Under the pieces are notes generated by a model. It ran no database searches. It was not told the DNA's origin and saw nothing but the letters and a program-made list of their open reading frames with translations. This document shows positions 21,122 through 33,100 of a stretch of DNA of 64,000 bases, in pieces. Source of the DNA: Cyanophora paradoxa (Eukaryota > Glaucocystophyceae > Cyanophorales > Cyanophoraceae); NCBI GenBank assembly GCA_004431415.1, contig QPMI01000040.1, positions 310,001 through 374,000 on the forward strand, given 5' to 3'. The position numbers were made by a program, and so were the translations under genes. The first letter of the stretch is position 1. Each line of letters opens with the position of its first letter.

Positions 21122-22228
21122 TCAACTGCCAGTCACTGGGGGCCGGGCGCCGGGCGCGGCGCGCGCGAGGGGGTCAGGAGTCAGGACTCTCAGGACTCAG
21201 CCTGGCAGGAGTCAGGACTCAGAAGCAGTGCTACGCTTTTGCGCTCTCAATCGCGATCGAGCTCCGAGGCTCTTCGGCGGCCAAAGCCCCCTTTTTCTCA
21301 GAGTCTTCCCGTGGAAGGGGTACTTAAAAGAGGCAGATTTGATAGAGCTCGATGTAAAGCTCGAGTTGGCTGCCGGCGGCTTGCCAAGCGCTTGCAATTG
21401 CCCTGGCCAGCCGAAAATTTCGGGCGGCCAAGCCGCTAGCTAGGGCGAGCCCCGCCGGCCCCCGGTGCAAGGACTTGAGAGTTTGGGCCAGCCCCGGCCC
21501 GGTGCAAGCTCTGAGAACCGACGGCCAGTCCCCTATAGCTACTAGGCTAGCATGCACGGCGGCGGCGCAGCAGGACTAGTGCGCATGCAAAGTATGATAT
21601 GCGCATACTGGTATGCATTGCGCATTGCGCACTGGAATCGCAGCCGCATGCATATGATGCCATGATGGCCCGCATCCGCGGCCGCCGCCGCCGGGCCGGG
21701 CGGCGCGGCGGCGCCGGCCCGCCGGGCGGCTGACTGAGCCTGACTCCCGAGTCCCGACTCGGCCTTGCAATTGGCACTGCGGCAGTTGGCCGACTCGGCA
21801 ACGAGTAGCTAGTCGACACTGACTCGACAGCGAGCTCAATTGCAATTTGCAGGTCGACGCAACTTCAAACTTGAAATTCGAACTTCGAAGTTCGACGTCC
21901 AATCATGGATTGAAGAAGTCAACGTCGACGTCACGTGCACGTTCTTCTTCAAGGAATGTCGGTAAGGTTGCCAAAACCGTTGCATAACTTGCATTGCTTA
22001 TCCGTTATTCCGAGTTTCCGTCGTTTCAACTTTCCGATCGCGAGGGCCTTCCGAATCTTCCGATTAAGTTCCGAAATTGCTGGCCGATTGGATGACTGGA
22101 AGTTGCATGCAGTTATACTTAATTACTGCTGTATATCATAGTATATGAGTCTTTTTAATATGACGTCTAATAATAAAATAGATAATATTAAATATTGTCG
22201 AATTCATGCATTTGTCGATCGCGAATGT
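21122..22228. other. Intergenic stretch, no gene seen
   Basis: Contains short CAGGACTCAGG-type direct repeats near 21,175-21,225, GCGCATGC palindromes near 21,590-21,660, and AACTTCGAAGTT/GACGTC palindromes near 21,860-21,945. No convincing gene, RNA or transposon terminus. Confidence 0.4.
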
Positions 22229-22240
22229 GTTTTAAAAGTA

Positions 22241-22442
22241 TTTTTTTTTTTTTTGGTGAATTACCGGCCACAGCCTCTAGTCTACTCCAGCACTGTGGGG
22301 GCGTGTACAGGCAAGGTGGGGCATGATCGATCGGAATTATGTGGAACGGGCGGGATTTGAAGGCGTGATTCTCATCGCAGGGCGATTCGAACACGGAAGG
22401 CATGCATCGGAAAGCGTGTATGATAACCACACCGCTATGAGC
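22241..22442 (-). mobile_element. tRNA-derived SINE with poly-A tail
   Basis: 202 bp on the minus strand. The head begins GCTCATAGCGGTGTGGTTAT and holds an A box (TAGCGGTGTGG) and, 32 nt later, a B box (GTGTTCGAATCG), as in a tRNA promoter for RNA polymerase III. The head ends CGATGAG, complementary to its 5' end. The 3' end reads CTGTGGCCGGTAATTCACC followed by 14 A. Flanking repeats GTTTTAAAAGTA (22,229-22,240) and GTTTTAAAGTA (22,443-22,453) look like a slightly diverged target duplication. The parent tRNA identity is not clear. Confidence 0.75.
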
Positions 22443-22495
22443 GTTTTAAAGTAACTTCATTAAGTAAAGTAATTGTCGAACGTGTACATGTTATG

Positions 22496-22528
22496 TTTTT
22501 TTTTGGTGAATTACCGGCCACAGTCTCT
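22496..22528 (-). mobile_element. Extremely 5'-truncated retroposon copy
   Basis: Only AGAGACTGTGGCCGG-TAATTCACC plus 9 A on the minus strand, flanked by GTTATG on both sides (22,490-22,495 and 22,529-22,534). It shares its 3' end with the SINE at 22,241 and the LINE-like copy at 23,844. Confidence 0.7.
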
Positions 22529-22576
22529 GTTATGTTACTTATGTAACTTATGTTACGTTACTTACGTATAAACGTA

Positions 22577-22812
22577 CTGTAGGATTGCTTTTTTAGCCGA
22601 TGTTTTAAATTGCCGTATATTGCCGAGAGGCGGATTTCGGCAATTTTAAAGCACGGCAATTCTCAGGGGGTAGGGCTAAACGACCGATTTTGTATGGCGC
22701 GGCATTGGCGCCATTGAAGAAATCCAGAGTTTCGGCAATTTATCGTCACGGCAATTCCGGTTTTTGTCGAATTCGGCAATTTAACTACGCGGCAATTTAA
22801 GCATTCCTACAG
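22577..22812. mobile_element. MITE with CTGTAGGA(T/A)TGCTT ends
   Basis: 236 bp with inverted ends CTGTAGGATTGCTT / mirrored CTGTAGGAATGCTT and TA on both sides. The interior has at least six CGGCAATT words, several in TTTAAATTGCCG or CGGCAATTTTAAAG contexts. The CTGTAG terminus is shared with the element at 24,718. No ORF. Confidence 0.78.
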
Positions 22813-23128
22813 TATTAAAGGAAGTTTTGTCGAATTTGTCGAGCGAAAAGTAACGTTAACTATATAGCTACTAGCTAGTTGAAGTAAATAATTCGTATAC
22901 GTAGCCTGTTAACTTGATAGTGATTAACTTACCAGTAGTAAGGATAACAACAATTAAGTTACTAGGCAATTAAGTTAGTAGTATAAACAAGCAAATTGAA
23001 GCAAGCATAACTTGAAATATTACGGAATCCGCAAGCTAGCGCTTGCCACCGCTTGCATTGCGCATGCTGCGCATGCGGATTGCAATTGCAGGCAATATAT
23101 TACCGGGGTAATTGGCACCGGCCTGTGG

Positions 23129-23165
23129 CCACTGGCCACTGGCCACAGTGGCCAGTGGCCAGTGG
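23129..23165. repeat. Perfect 18-bp-arm palindrome
   Basis: CCACTGGCCACTGGCCAC and its exact reverse complement are separated by a single A. It could form a hairpin or cruciform. It is built of TGGCCA words. Confidence 0.9.
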
Positions 23166-23399
23166 TAGGCACTGCCACACTGGTAGCTGCCACTGCCTGC
23201 CAGGGATGGGAAAATTTTTGGGGGTCCCCCTAGAGTCCAAAAAGTTTTGCAAAAATGTTTGCCTTGTATGTAAAATTTTTGAGAAACTTTTAGAATGTAT
23301 GGGAAAAATTTAGAAACCGCCAAAAAGAATGCGAATGTTTGCACAAAACGCTACTGCTGCACTCTAAACACGTACCCTGGTAGCTGCCAAGTTGCAAGC

Positions 23400-23730
23400 T
23401 GCAACGTTGACTTCTGCAGCCTGCAGCCTGCGCATGCCAGGGCTGCCGCGGCTGCGCATGCAGCCTGCATGCAGCGGCATTGCAGCCTGCCAGGGCTGCG
23501 CATGCAGCTGCAGTCCAGGCCCAGGCTGTGCAGCCTGCAGGCTGCAGCTGCAGGCTGCTCTCAGAGTCTGCGCATGCCGCTGCGCAGTGCAGCCTGCCCC
23601 AGTGGATGCAGGCTGATGACTAGTGATGCAGCTGTGCAGCGGCTGCAGCTAGCCTAGTAGCCTGCCAGGTTGGCCGCTGGCAGGCTGCAGCCTGGCAGGC
23701 TGCAGGCTGCAGCCTGCAGCCACGGCCCAC
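23400..23730. repeat. CTGCAG/GCATGC palindromic DNA
   Basis: Dense CTGCAGCCTGCAGGCTGCAG and CTGCGCATGCAG words, the same vocabulary as 13.7-14.2 kb. Treated as non-coding. Confidence 0.75.
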
Positions 23731-23782
23731 GTCACACACGGGCCACGTCACGTGCCGCCACGGCCGCCGCGGCCCGCCACTA

Positions 23783-24459
23783 CCGTAAAGCACGTTATTA
23801 ATGCGCGCACTTAATTAATGCGACACCAAATATTAATTAATGCTTTTTTTTTTTGGTGAATTACCGGCCACAGTCTCTAGACACCAGCACTGCGGGGGCT
23901 GCCCAGGGGGCATAAAGACAAAAAAGCAAAATAACTAAGACAAGAGCACGAAGAAAGATAAGACAAAGAGCCAAAATCGACAATAAAAAAGAAAAGACAC
24001 AGAGCTCGAGACAGATCGAGAAGAGACGAGAAATCGAGCAGATCTAGGGACAGAGGATGACTGACACGAAGAAGAGCCAGAGCTAGAGATACCATCAATA
24101 TCGGAAGGAATTACATCACTAAGAAGCGGAGGACAAATTTGAGAAAGATAAATAACAGGAAGCAGACAAGTAAGAGGAACAACAAGACGACGCGGAGGCG
24201 GAGGCGAAGCAGGACGACGCGAAAGGGCAGAGCTACGGCAGAGCTAATATTAATTAATGCGCTTTCCGGAGGCAAAACGCATTAATTTGGTCCCGCATTA
24301 ATATTGAAACGCTAAGAAACTGCTGTATATGTACCCCCAGCCGCAGCCAAAAGGCTTCAAAACGCATTAATTTGGTGCCGCAAATAGCCATTATGTGGGT
24401 CCGGGACTCCGGGTCCAAACACGCATGAATATCTGGCGCAATAATTAAGTGCATTACGG
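23783..24459. mobile_element. TA-flanked MITE carrying a nested retroposon
   Basis: Ends CCGTAAAGCACGTTATTA on the left and the mirror of CCGTAATGCACTTAATTA on the right, with TA on each side (23,781-23,782 and 24,460-24,461). Without the nested insertion and one copy of its target duplication it would be about 260 bp. Internal TTAATTAATGCG and AAAACGCATTAATTTGGT words repeat. Confidence 0.7.
23844..24245 (-). mobile_element. LINE-like retroposon copy, poly-A tail
   Basis: 402 bp on the minus strand ending GACTGTGGCCGGTAATTCACC plus 11 A. A perfect 15-bp duplication AATATTAATTAATGC flanks it (23,829-23,843 and 24,246-24,260), the hallmark of target-primed reverse transcription. It lacks a tRNA-like head. 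The rest is strongly purine-rich on the + strand. A 5'-truncated LINE is likely, but no reverse transcriptase remains to prove it. Confidence 0.75.
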
Positions 24460-24529
24460 TAGTACTCAGGCACTAGTAGTAGTCTAGTACTGGGCCGCCA
24501 GTGCACTGCGGCAGCATGATCATGTCATC

Positions 24530-24600
24530 ATGATCGATCATGATGCCATCATTGCCATGTCAGCCATGATGGCTGATGATCATCGGATGCAGGCTGCCAG
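24530..24600. repeat. ATGATCAT palindrome cluster
   Basis: Overlapping CATGATCATG, ATGATCGATCAT and CATGATGGC words. No gene seen here. Confidence 0.6.
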
Positions 24601-24717
24601 GCTGAGCTGTCCACTCATTTATATACACATATATATAAGAGAGGCTCAAACAACAAATTTTTTTAACTTAGTAAGCCCGGGGCCTGCGGTAGCAGCGGTA
24701 GTACTAGGCTACTACTA

Positions 24718-25636
24718 CTGTAGAACTAGTTTATTTAGTACAGGAAAATAATTAGTACTTTGCGATTTTGGTCATTTTAGTGGGCGGGAAATATTTGGTA
24801 GGTCCGGCCAAACCGCTCCCTAGGGGGCGTCAGCGGAGGCCCCCCCCCGGCCCCGCCCTCCCGCCCCGCGCCCCCGCCGCTGCAGGTCGCTGCTGTCACT
24901 GCTACTGCACCGTGGCGATCCTTGAAGGACTGGAGCCAGTGGCGGTTGACCAGGCTGAGCTCGAGAAGGTCGTACCGACGGCGCTTCTTCATCAGGATCC
25001 CCCTGCGCGCGCGCGGGCCCGGCCTCAGGAACAAGCGAAGAGAAAGCTCTATAAACGCACTTTGCAGCGCCGATGATGGTCTTGCCGCGGATGACGGCGC
25101 CGTCGCCGCGCATGCGGTCGAGGTACGCCTTCAGCCAATCCTTAAGCTTGGCCAGGGCGAGCCCGCGCGGGCGACGTCGACCGGGCGCACGCCGCTCGAG
25201 GAGCACGGGCCTAACGTTGCCGTCCTTGTACTGCTGCTTCAGCGCCGCCCGGTACTCGTTCCGGAAGCGCTGGATTGTCGAGACGGGGACGTTCAGCTTC
25301 GGCAAGCCGTACGACTTCAGCTCGCCGAGTCGCCGGCCGCGAGAAGCCGCTGAGGCGCCCGCCAGCGGCGCCGGCTGCGCCTTCTGATAGACCGTCGTGT
25401 CGGGCTCGGGCCAAGGCGTGGCTGCTCGGCTGGCCGGCCTTTCATCACTGGAGCTCGGCGGCGACGCCTGGCGCTTAGCTACGCGCTTGGGCGGCATTGC
25501 TTTCCCGCGCCTAAGGCCTTTTCAGCCGGTACCCCCCCTACCTCCCCTCTTTAGTGAGCGATAAAACTTTAGTAGAACGCCCAAAAATTTTTAGTACTAT
25601 AAATATGCAGCCCACTAAATATTTCTAGTTCTACAG
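24718..25636 (-). mobile_element. TIR element with helix-turn-helix ORF
   Basis: 919 bp with ends CTGTAGAACTAG...TATTTAGT on the left and the mirror CTGTAGAACTAGAAATATTTAGT on the right, flanked by TA on both sides. An alternative reading places ends at 24,713-25,640 with a 9-bp duplication CTAGGCTAC. It encodes one minus-strand ORF (24,820-25,497) without a catalytic DDE domain. Its length and single partial ORF suggest an internally deleted Tc5/pogo-like element. Confidence 0.75.
24820..25497 (-). CDS. Transposon-encoded DNA-binding-like protein
   Basis: 225 codons starting MPPKRVAKRQASPPSSSDER. Residues about 70-100 (LNVPVSTIQRFRNEYRAALK) look like a helix-turn-helix, and about 120-150 (LAKLKDWLKAYLDRMRGDGA, then VIRGKTIIGAA) resemble the second DNA-binding helix-turn-helix seen in Tc5/pogo and CENP-B-like proteins. 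The C-terminal 70 residues are Pro/Arg/Ser/Gly-rich and look degenerate. It sits inside terminal inverted repeats, so it is probably an N-terminal transposase remnant. No catalytic residues are visible. Confidence 0.55.
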   Translation of the reverse strand: MPPKRVAKRQASPPSSSDERPASRAATPWPEPDTTVYQKAQPAPLAGASAASRGRRLGELKSYGLPKLNVPVSTIQRFRNEYRAALKQQYKDGNVRPVLLERRAPGRRRPRGLALAKLKDWLKAYLDRMRGDGAVIRGKTIIGAAKCVYRAFSSLVPEAGPARAQGDPDEEAPSVRPSRAQPGQPPLAPVLQGSPRCSSSDSSDLQRRGRGAGGRGRGGASADAP

Positions 25637-25639
25637 TAG

Positions 25640-27145
25640 GCTAGGCTACTAGTGCTAGCAGCAGGCTGCCGGTCAGTGCCAGAGCCTGCCACTGCCTGCC
25701 AGCAGCGGCAGCGCAGCAGCTGCCAGCGCTAGCTAGCTATAGCTATTGTATACAACTAGCTATAGTGCTGCACTGCCGCAGTGCGCATGCGGCAGCCTGC
25801 AGGCTTCAAGGCTTGCAGCGGCACAGGAGATATACGCTGCTCTGTTGCGCACGCGAAGAGAAGCAAGCGCGGCAGGCCTAGCTTTAGAGAGCAAGAAGCT
25901 CGGATCTCGCGATCGGATTGCGCCGATCTTCGCTTATATAATTAGTCAGCCACAGCAACTTTGGCAACGCAGCAGCTATATGCACAGGTGCGCATATGCA
26001 TGCGTGCGCGCACACAACGCACGCGAGCCGGATCATGATCGTTGCATGTGCGCAGATCTATAGCTAGATAGAGCTCAGATGCGTGCGCTTGAGGAGGCTC
26101 GTCCTGCGCGCTTGCCAAACAACGGGAAGGCGCAGGGTCTCGCGCCGTGCGTCTCTTTAATATAGCGCCGATGTCGAAACTACGTATACTCGGATAGAAC
26201 GGCCTCGTGCCCTTCCGAATTCGCTTAGCTCGGCCCGGCGCCGCTCGGAGTGGCGCCTATACGCGTCCGGCGGGTCTTGGCATCCTTGCACCAGCTACAG
26301 CCTCCCCGTGAGATTTAGCGCTCCAGTTCCTGTGGCCGGGCCTGGTCCAGAGCCGAAGCCACGCGTCAGGCCCTACGTAACCTCTCCACGCTCATGAATA
26401 AGCTTCAACGTATAGGGCGAGTACTAGTGGAAGGCGGGGGCGCGCGCATGCGCAGCACGCATCACTGGCTATGGATCTCCTTCACTGGCTCTGAAACCGG
26501 CCCGCGAGACTTTACCTGCGACGAAGACCCTCCTCTGCGAGACATAGAGTCGTCGGCAAGCTTGTTTAACGCCTTTGCATAAACTAGTACTGCCTTTTCC
26601 TTCACCGAAACCGGTTCTGGCCGCGGGCCCCAAGCCGCGAGCGAGCCCAGCAGGTTGATTTCGAACTCTCACCGATATATAGTCATGGTCACCCAGAGTA
26701 CCCTTGCCCGTTCCAGCCCCTCTCGAATTCGCAATCTGGATCCAAAAAGATTTCACTGCGCCTTTCCCTACATATCTAGATATATAGATAAGGGGCCATA
26801 GTTTTCAGATCACGGATTTCACCATGTTGCCTCGACGTCTAGATCTAAAGATGCAGCGCAGGTACCGGTGCAAATATTCCAAGCGAGATAAAGGGGCCTC
26901 TGATGCTTTGTAAGTTTCCCTCCTCTCATTCTTCCTTTCTGTTCGTCTTATGGGGCTTCTCTCAATTCGCGTTGCCAGTCGACGCGTACGATCGCGAGCT
27001 GGATCCGGAGGCTTAGGATTTGATTGCCAGGAGCGTCTTCCCCAGAACCGTCGCCCCTATCTCCCGCCTCCGACGCTCCAAGGACACGCAGCAGGTGCTC
27101 CCGTCAGACTTGACTCTGCTTTTCGTAGCAAGATGTAGCTATAGC
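25640..27145. other. Intergenic stretch upstream of the giant gene
   Basis: Begins with AGCTAGCTATAG palindromes (25,725-25,765) and GCATATGCATGCGTGCGCGC words (about 25,990-26,015). Short open frames show no domain. Any promoter for the gene at 27,146 should lie at its right end, but I cannot identify an element with confidence. Confidence 0.4.
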
Positions 27146-30100
27146 ATGACGCGCACGGCAGCGCTCCTGGCAATACTGGGCGCGCTCCTCCTGGTGCCGG
27201 CTCTTTCCCAAGGAGCCACTCCGCCGGACGCCCCCGCATCGGTTTCGGTCAGCAGCATCTTTGGCACTAGAGCGGAGATCGTAGTCACATTTGGGTACAA
27301 TGGCGGCTCAAATATTACGAGCGCAAGCGCGAGCTGCCAGCTCAGTGCGGGCGGCTCTGCAGTATGGACGGGCAGCGTCGCGGTGGCGGCCGGAGCGGCG
27401 AATGCAAGCCTGACAGCCTTGGGACTGCAGCCTCTCACATCGTACGTCTGCAACGCAAACGTCACAAACGCCGCAGGAACCTCTCCTAACTCTTTTTCGT
27501 TGCCGTTCAACACCTCCGGTCAGTCATGCGCCTCTATCAAAATAATTCGCTTGCTCGCCCCTATCAACATAAGCTTAAGTGTGAGCAGCTCTGTATACCG
27601 TGACGTCGACTACGCTGGCCACGGGGCCAGGCGCCGGCCGAATTCGAGCCGCTGGCGTCATGTTTCGAAACCAGACCGGCAGCCTAAAATTTGCTGCCGT
27701 GTGTGGCGCCGAATCCCCACAGAATCCTTATGTTGCGACAACTATGGTTCTCGACGTCGGTGCGCATATATATAGGTTATCATACACATATCCGCCCTGT
27801 AGTAACACGCTGACCACACATATGCCATCCAACCTTTCTCGCCAGCCTCAAACACGTGGACGCTGCCGAACTTCACGGCGCCTCTTCCCTTAATGTTAAC
27901 GGCTTGCAGTTGGGACGGCGCCGGTGCGTTATCTTGTTGTTACGCGCACGCGCCATTTAAATTCCAAGTTCGAATTCTCATTTTGAATTACTCGCGCATG
28001 TTGCGTCTGTGTGCACGTCAATCCATGTAGACCTTGTCTACTGTGCCGGTTCGGGATCGCGCACAAACGTTCGCCGGGGAAAAAATCCGAATAACGTTTG
28101 CTGCAGGGGGCTATATTTCGACGGGAGAAACCACGGCCTTTTGGAGCTTTCCCGTGAATCTGACCGGGGAAATCGTCGACTACACGGCAGCGTGGCCTCT
28201 CCCGGAGTATCGCTCGTCTCACTGTAGCACTTTCTTCAACGGAAGCTTTTACGTGAGCATACAGCTGCAGAACAGAATCAAAATCATTAAGTTTGCGGCT
28301 CACGTCAAATTGTGTCGGCGTCTCGCAAATAGCTCGCGGGTGGACATACGGCTTCAGGAACCAACAAGCTGGATTTAATCCGGTGAGCGCTGGCGCCCCC
28401 TCGCTGGCAGTTATCTGTTTTTACATGGGACTTCCTTGTTCTTTGCAGCTGGTCGTCTGCCACAGGATGGGTGACTGAGATCTCTCAAGTTGAATCCCCG
28501 TACAGCAGCGTTTACTACGGCGGATGCACTCGGCTGGGTCAGTGGTCGTGCTCGCATGATAGAAATTGAAAGAGCGCTGATAACGTCTCCTTGCTGTTTC
28601 CAGGGAGCAAGCTCTATGTCCTCGACGGAGATTATCCCTCCAACCCTCCTGTGTCACTTTAGTGAGCTCGATCTCCGCTGACCTGAGCCGCAGCTCAGCT
28701 GCTTTCGTCCTTTCCACGCTGAACAATTTATTCCCAGCGAGGTCGAGCTGGCCGGAAGCGGCCCTCGGTCCTGGCGTCGGGTGGACACGCTTGCGTCGAG
28801 CGACGTGGCGAAGGATGAGGGCCCCGGATCGCGTCTTATTTTCGGTGGCTGTGGAGCCTTTTTGCTGCATGCGGGATCAAACTCTACCAGCGCCGAAATA
28901 TTTGAGCCTAGACTGCTCGACCCGACCAGTACGTATACGCAGCTCATGAGCTCGACACGCAATCGTTTTACACAGCTTCGCAGCGGGCGCTGTCGTCTCC
29001 TCCAGCACACCCGACGCTGTGCAGGAGTACCCGAACCTGCGCCAAATGGCCTACGGATCGGATCTCGATACCTGCACGGTTGTTGCGGCTACTGGGAAGG
29101 ACCCTAACACCAACGAGAAAATGAATAAGGCGTACCTCTTCACCGGTGCGTGCGTTGTATGTGAGCTTCGCGAAACACGCGCGCAACTTCTGCTGCAGTA
29201 AGGCAGCTGGAGCTCACATCTTCATCTCCTTCCGACACTCTCAGCCCGACGCCGACGCCGCTCCCCACTCCATCACCCATACCCGGATCTCCATCGACGG
29301 CCGGAATAACCTACCTGTCGACCTCCAGCGTCCCCTTCAACAGCGGCGTGGCCAGTCTCAGCATCTCCGGGCTGGACCCCGCCGACCATGTGTCGTCGGT
29401 CTCCGTGTCGTGCTCCTTCTCTGACCCAACTCTGCCCCCGCCGTTCGCGTCCTCCGTGGCGGGCTACTACGACGCCTCGTCCTGGACGGGATCGCAGTGG
29501 AGCGACCTGTCGGGCAACAGCAGGCACGCAACTCAGATCCGCGGGTCCCCCAACGTCACGATGGTCGCCTCAACGAACGTGCTGGGCGGCGGAATGACCG
29601 ACGGCATCGTCATTCCGGCCTCGGTCATGAACGCTTCGACTACTGCGTATACCTTGGTCCACGGCTGCCGTTACACATCGACGGACTTCAACAACGGTCC
29701 GAAATGGGGGCGCATCATCGATGGCACCACTCAAGTTGGCTTTGTATCCGGCTTTTATTCACAATTGCGTGCCGTGTCCTCGCGTATGGGAGGCTGGATC
29801 ACGCCCTCCGACTCGACTACTAACCCGGGGCAAATAGACGACTGGCTGCTCAGTGTTGATCGTCCCCAGAACTACCGCGGCAACGGCCTCGATCTGACCA
29901 CCTGTCCGACCTGCAGCAATTCTCCTGCAGACCAGATCGGAGTCAATTACGGATATTACACGTTCAATGGCAATCCCTCCCAGCAGTCGGAGTGGCAATG
30001 CTCGTTCGTACTCGTGTATGACCGGGAGCTGTCCGACAGCGAGGTGGAGGAGGTGGAAGTCTGGGCGCGCCTGCGCTACCCCGGAGTCACGTTCCCCGGC

Positions 30101-33100
30101 GCAACGGACTGGCAATACACGACTCTGGTGCCGCAGTCGGCGAGCTCCGTCATCGCCCTGGTTAGCTGCGCCACGCGCTTGCTCGCTACGTTCCCTTGGC
30201 CTCGGATCGTTTGCATTTTCAATGCTAGTACTGATGCGCTGGCCGGGGCTCTAGGTTGGCAAGGCGTATGGATACAGCTTCCCGGTGAACGCAGACATGC
30301 GCCAAGCTCTCTGATGCGCTGTCTGTACATATCTGACTGCGCGTTTCCGCAGGGGCCCATTCGTGCCAGCACGACGTACACCAGCTGCGTTGTTCAGCTC
30401 GCGAACTCCAACGGGACCGCGACAGCGAGCCCCGTCACGTTCACCACAACCTCCTCAGGGGGGAGCCCCGCGTTGACCAGCCCCCCGTCGGCCGCCGGCA
30501 TCAGCTACCTGGCCACCTCAAGCGTTCCTTTTAGCAGCGGCGTGGCGAGTCTCAACATTTCGGGGCTGGATCCAGCGGACCAGGTGCACTCGGTGTCGGT
30601 GACGTGTCCGCCTGTCGTCAACACAACGCTCGATCCTCCGTTTGCAACCTCCATTGTGGGCTTCTACGACGCTTCGTCGTGGACGGGCTCGCAGTGGAAC
30701 GACCTCTCGGGCAACGGCCAGCATGCAGCTACGATTCGCGGGGCTCCTAGCGTCGCGACCGTCGGCACCATCGCAACAAATGTGATGACCGGCACCACTG
30801 CCGATGGCATAAGCATCCCGAGCACCGTCATGAGCGCTTCAAGAACATCGTACACCGTTGCGCACGCGTGCCGCTACACCGCAACCTCGTTAGGCGCAAA
30901 CACCAAAGGTATCTTGATGGGTACGAACATGTACAGCACGTGGTTTTCGGGCCACTTGGGGGGTCAGCGCGGTGTGTCAAAGCACGGAGACCGGTACATT
31001 ACTTCGCAGAAGGGTGTACCATCGGCCATCAACGACTGGATTCTCAGCGTCGATGAACCTATGCAGTACCGCGTCAACGGCCGGGACCGCACTTGCACCG
31101 GTACCTTTATGTGCAACCAAAGTCCGAATCAGTCCCCCACGTCGGACACGATTTCTGTTAATTATGGAGCGTCTTCGGGTTATTATTCGGACTGGCAGTG
31201 CGCGTTCGTCCTCGTGTACGACCGGGAGCTCTCCGATAGCGAGGCGGAGGAGGTGGAGGCGTGGGCGCGCCTGCGGTACCCTGGAGTCACGTACCCATCG
31301 TTTGACTGGACGTTCACGACCCCGGTGGACGCGTCAGCGACCTCCGTCGTCGCTCAGGTATTTGACTCGAAGTTGCGGGCATTATAGTGCGGAGAATTTG
31401 GAGTCGTCATTTTTAATTATAACGCCCTTGGAATTAAAGATCTATAACACGCGGTGGCCGACGTCGACGCTCACACTTGCATCGCGCATTTGCGCAGGTC
31501 GGCAAGCCTTACAGCTTCCCGGTAAGCTGTTCGAAATGCGTTATGCTTTATGGCAAATGGCAAGCATTATGGCAAATTAAATAGCCGCGAAGTATGCGCA
31601 CGCAAACCGACTTTCGCGCTTCAAATTCGATTCGTTATTACTTTGTCACAGTGTAATCTGCGCCTGCGCACGCAGGGGCCCATTCGCGCGGGAACGACAT
31701 ACACCAACTGTCAAGTGCAGCTGACAAATGCGGTCGGCAAAACGACAAGCTCTGTCACGTTCACAACAAGCTCCGCTACGTTCACGACGAGCTCTCCGTC
31801 GGCCCCATCCGCCTTCATGCTGTCCAGCCCAACGCCGAACCAGAGGAACGTCACTCTTGTCGGCGGAAACGCGCAGTTCGTTCTGGAGGGCCTGAGCCCA
31901 GCGGATGGGCTGCAGAGGGCCACAGTGACGTGCGATGCATCGATAGGCGACCCGCTCGCGCAGCCGCCGTACGCCGCGTCCATCGCCGGCTGGTACGACG
32001 GGACGTCGTGGACGGGCACCTATTGGGGCGACCTGAGCGGCAACGGGCGAAATGCGACCGACACGAGGGGGAACATTATAGCAACTACTGACTCTTCTGG
32101 CGTGCCTGTCCTTGAGGGAGATCAAAACGCAGGTGTCCGCATCCCTACGACTGTCATGAACAGCGCAACCTCCCAGTACACGCTGGCGCACGGCTGCCGG
32201 ACACGTGATGACGACAGTCGCCTCGTCTACGGTGTGACAAAGAATTGGCTGTCGGGCTTCTGGGGGGACTCTGCGCCTGTCTATGGCGTCGCTTTCCACG
32301 AGGGATGGATCACACTCACATCTATGCCGGGCAATGTCCCTTCTCGCATAGATACATGGCTTCTGAGCGTCGACCGTCTTCGTTCATACAGGGCGAACGG
32401 CGTTGATCGGACAACGAATCCGTATGCTGGGTCCTCCACAGCCGACCAGATATCCGTTAATTACGGCAAGCATGACTACGATCCAGAATTGTCCTCGTGG
32501 TGGCAGTGCTCGTTCCTCATGGTCTACAGTCGGGAGCTATCTGATAGCGAAGTCGCCGAGGTGGAGGCTTGGGCGGTCAAACGGTACGGCTACGCTGGCC
32601 AGTTCCCTGGCCTTCCATCTTCCTATCGGTTCTCTGTCAACAAGACGCTCTCGGGATCAGAGACATCTACTGTCGTCCCGGTTCGCATTGCACATATATA
32701 ACTGTATAAATGCCTAAAGAGAAATTACCTTCCGGGTTCATTGTATCCTTATCTTCTTTTCCGCAGGTTCCTCTTGTCAATGGTGCGATGTACATGTGTT
32801 CGCTGGCGCTCGAGAACGGAGGGGGCACCTCGGCGCCGAGCGATATGCGCAATGTCACGTTCTCCACCATGCCTACCGGTCCTCCATCAACAGCGCGTGT
32901 CACATACGTCTCGACCTCCAACGTTCCCTTCAGTGGCGGCGTTGCCAATCTCACCATCCTCGGGCTGAATCCGTGGGACCAAGTCTCATCGATCTCCGTG
33001 ACATGTCCTCAAGTGGGCGAGACCTACACGACATCGGTGCCGCCATTCGCGGGATCCGCGATCGCCCAGGTGATCATGAGCATGCGATCCCAAATTGTAT

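Larger units (their letters stand above)
22813..23782. other. Intergenic stretch, no gene seen
   Basis: AT-rich to about 23,030, then increasingly palindromic. A T/A-rich patch at 23,210-23,330 has repeated AAAATTTT words. Nothing codes convincingly. The palindromes are listed separately. Confidence 0.4.

Noticed and set aside
23177-23390. CTGGTAGCTGCCA repeated 200 bp apart, like a target duplication
   Set aside because: The intervening DNA has no inverted ends, poly-A or LTR, and the words are common in this palindromic region.
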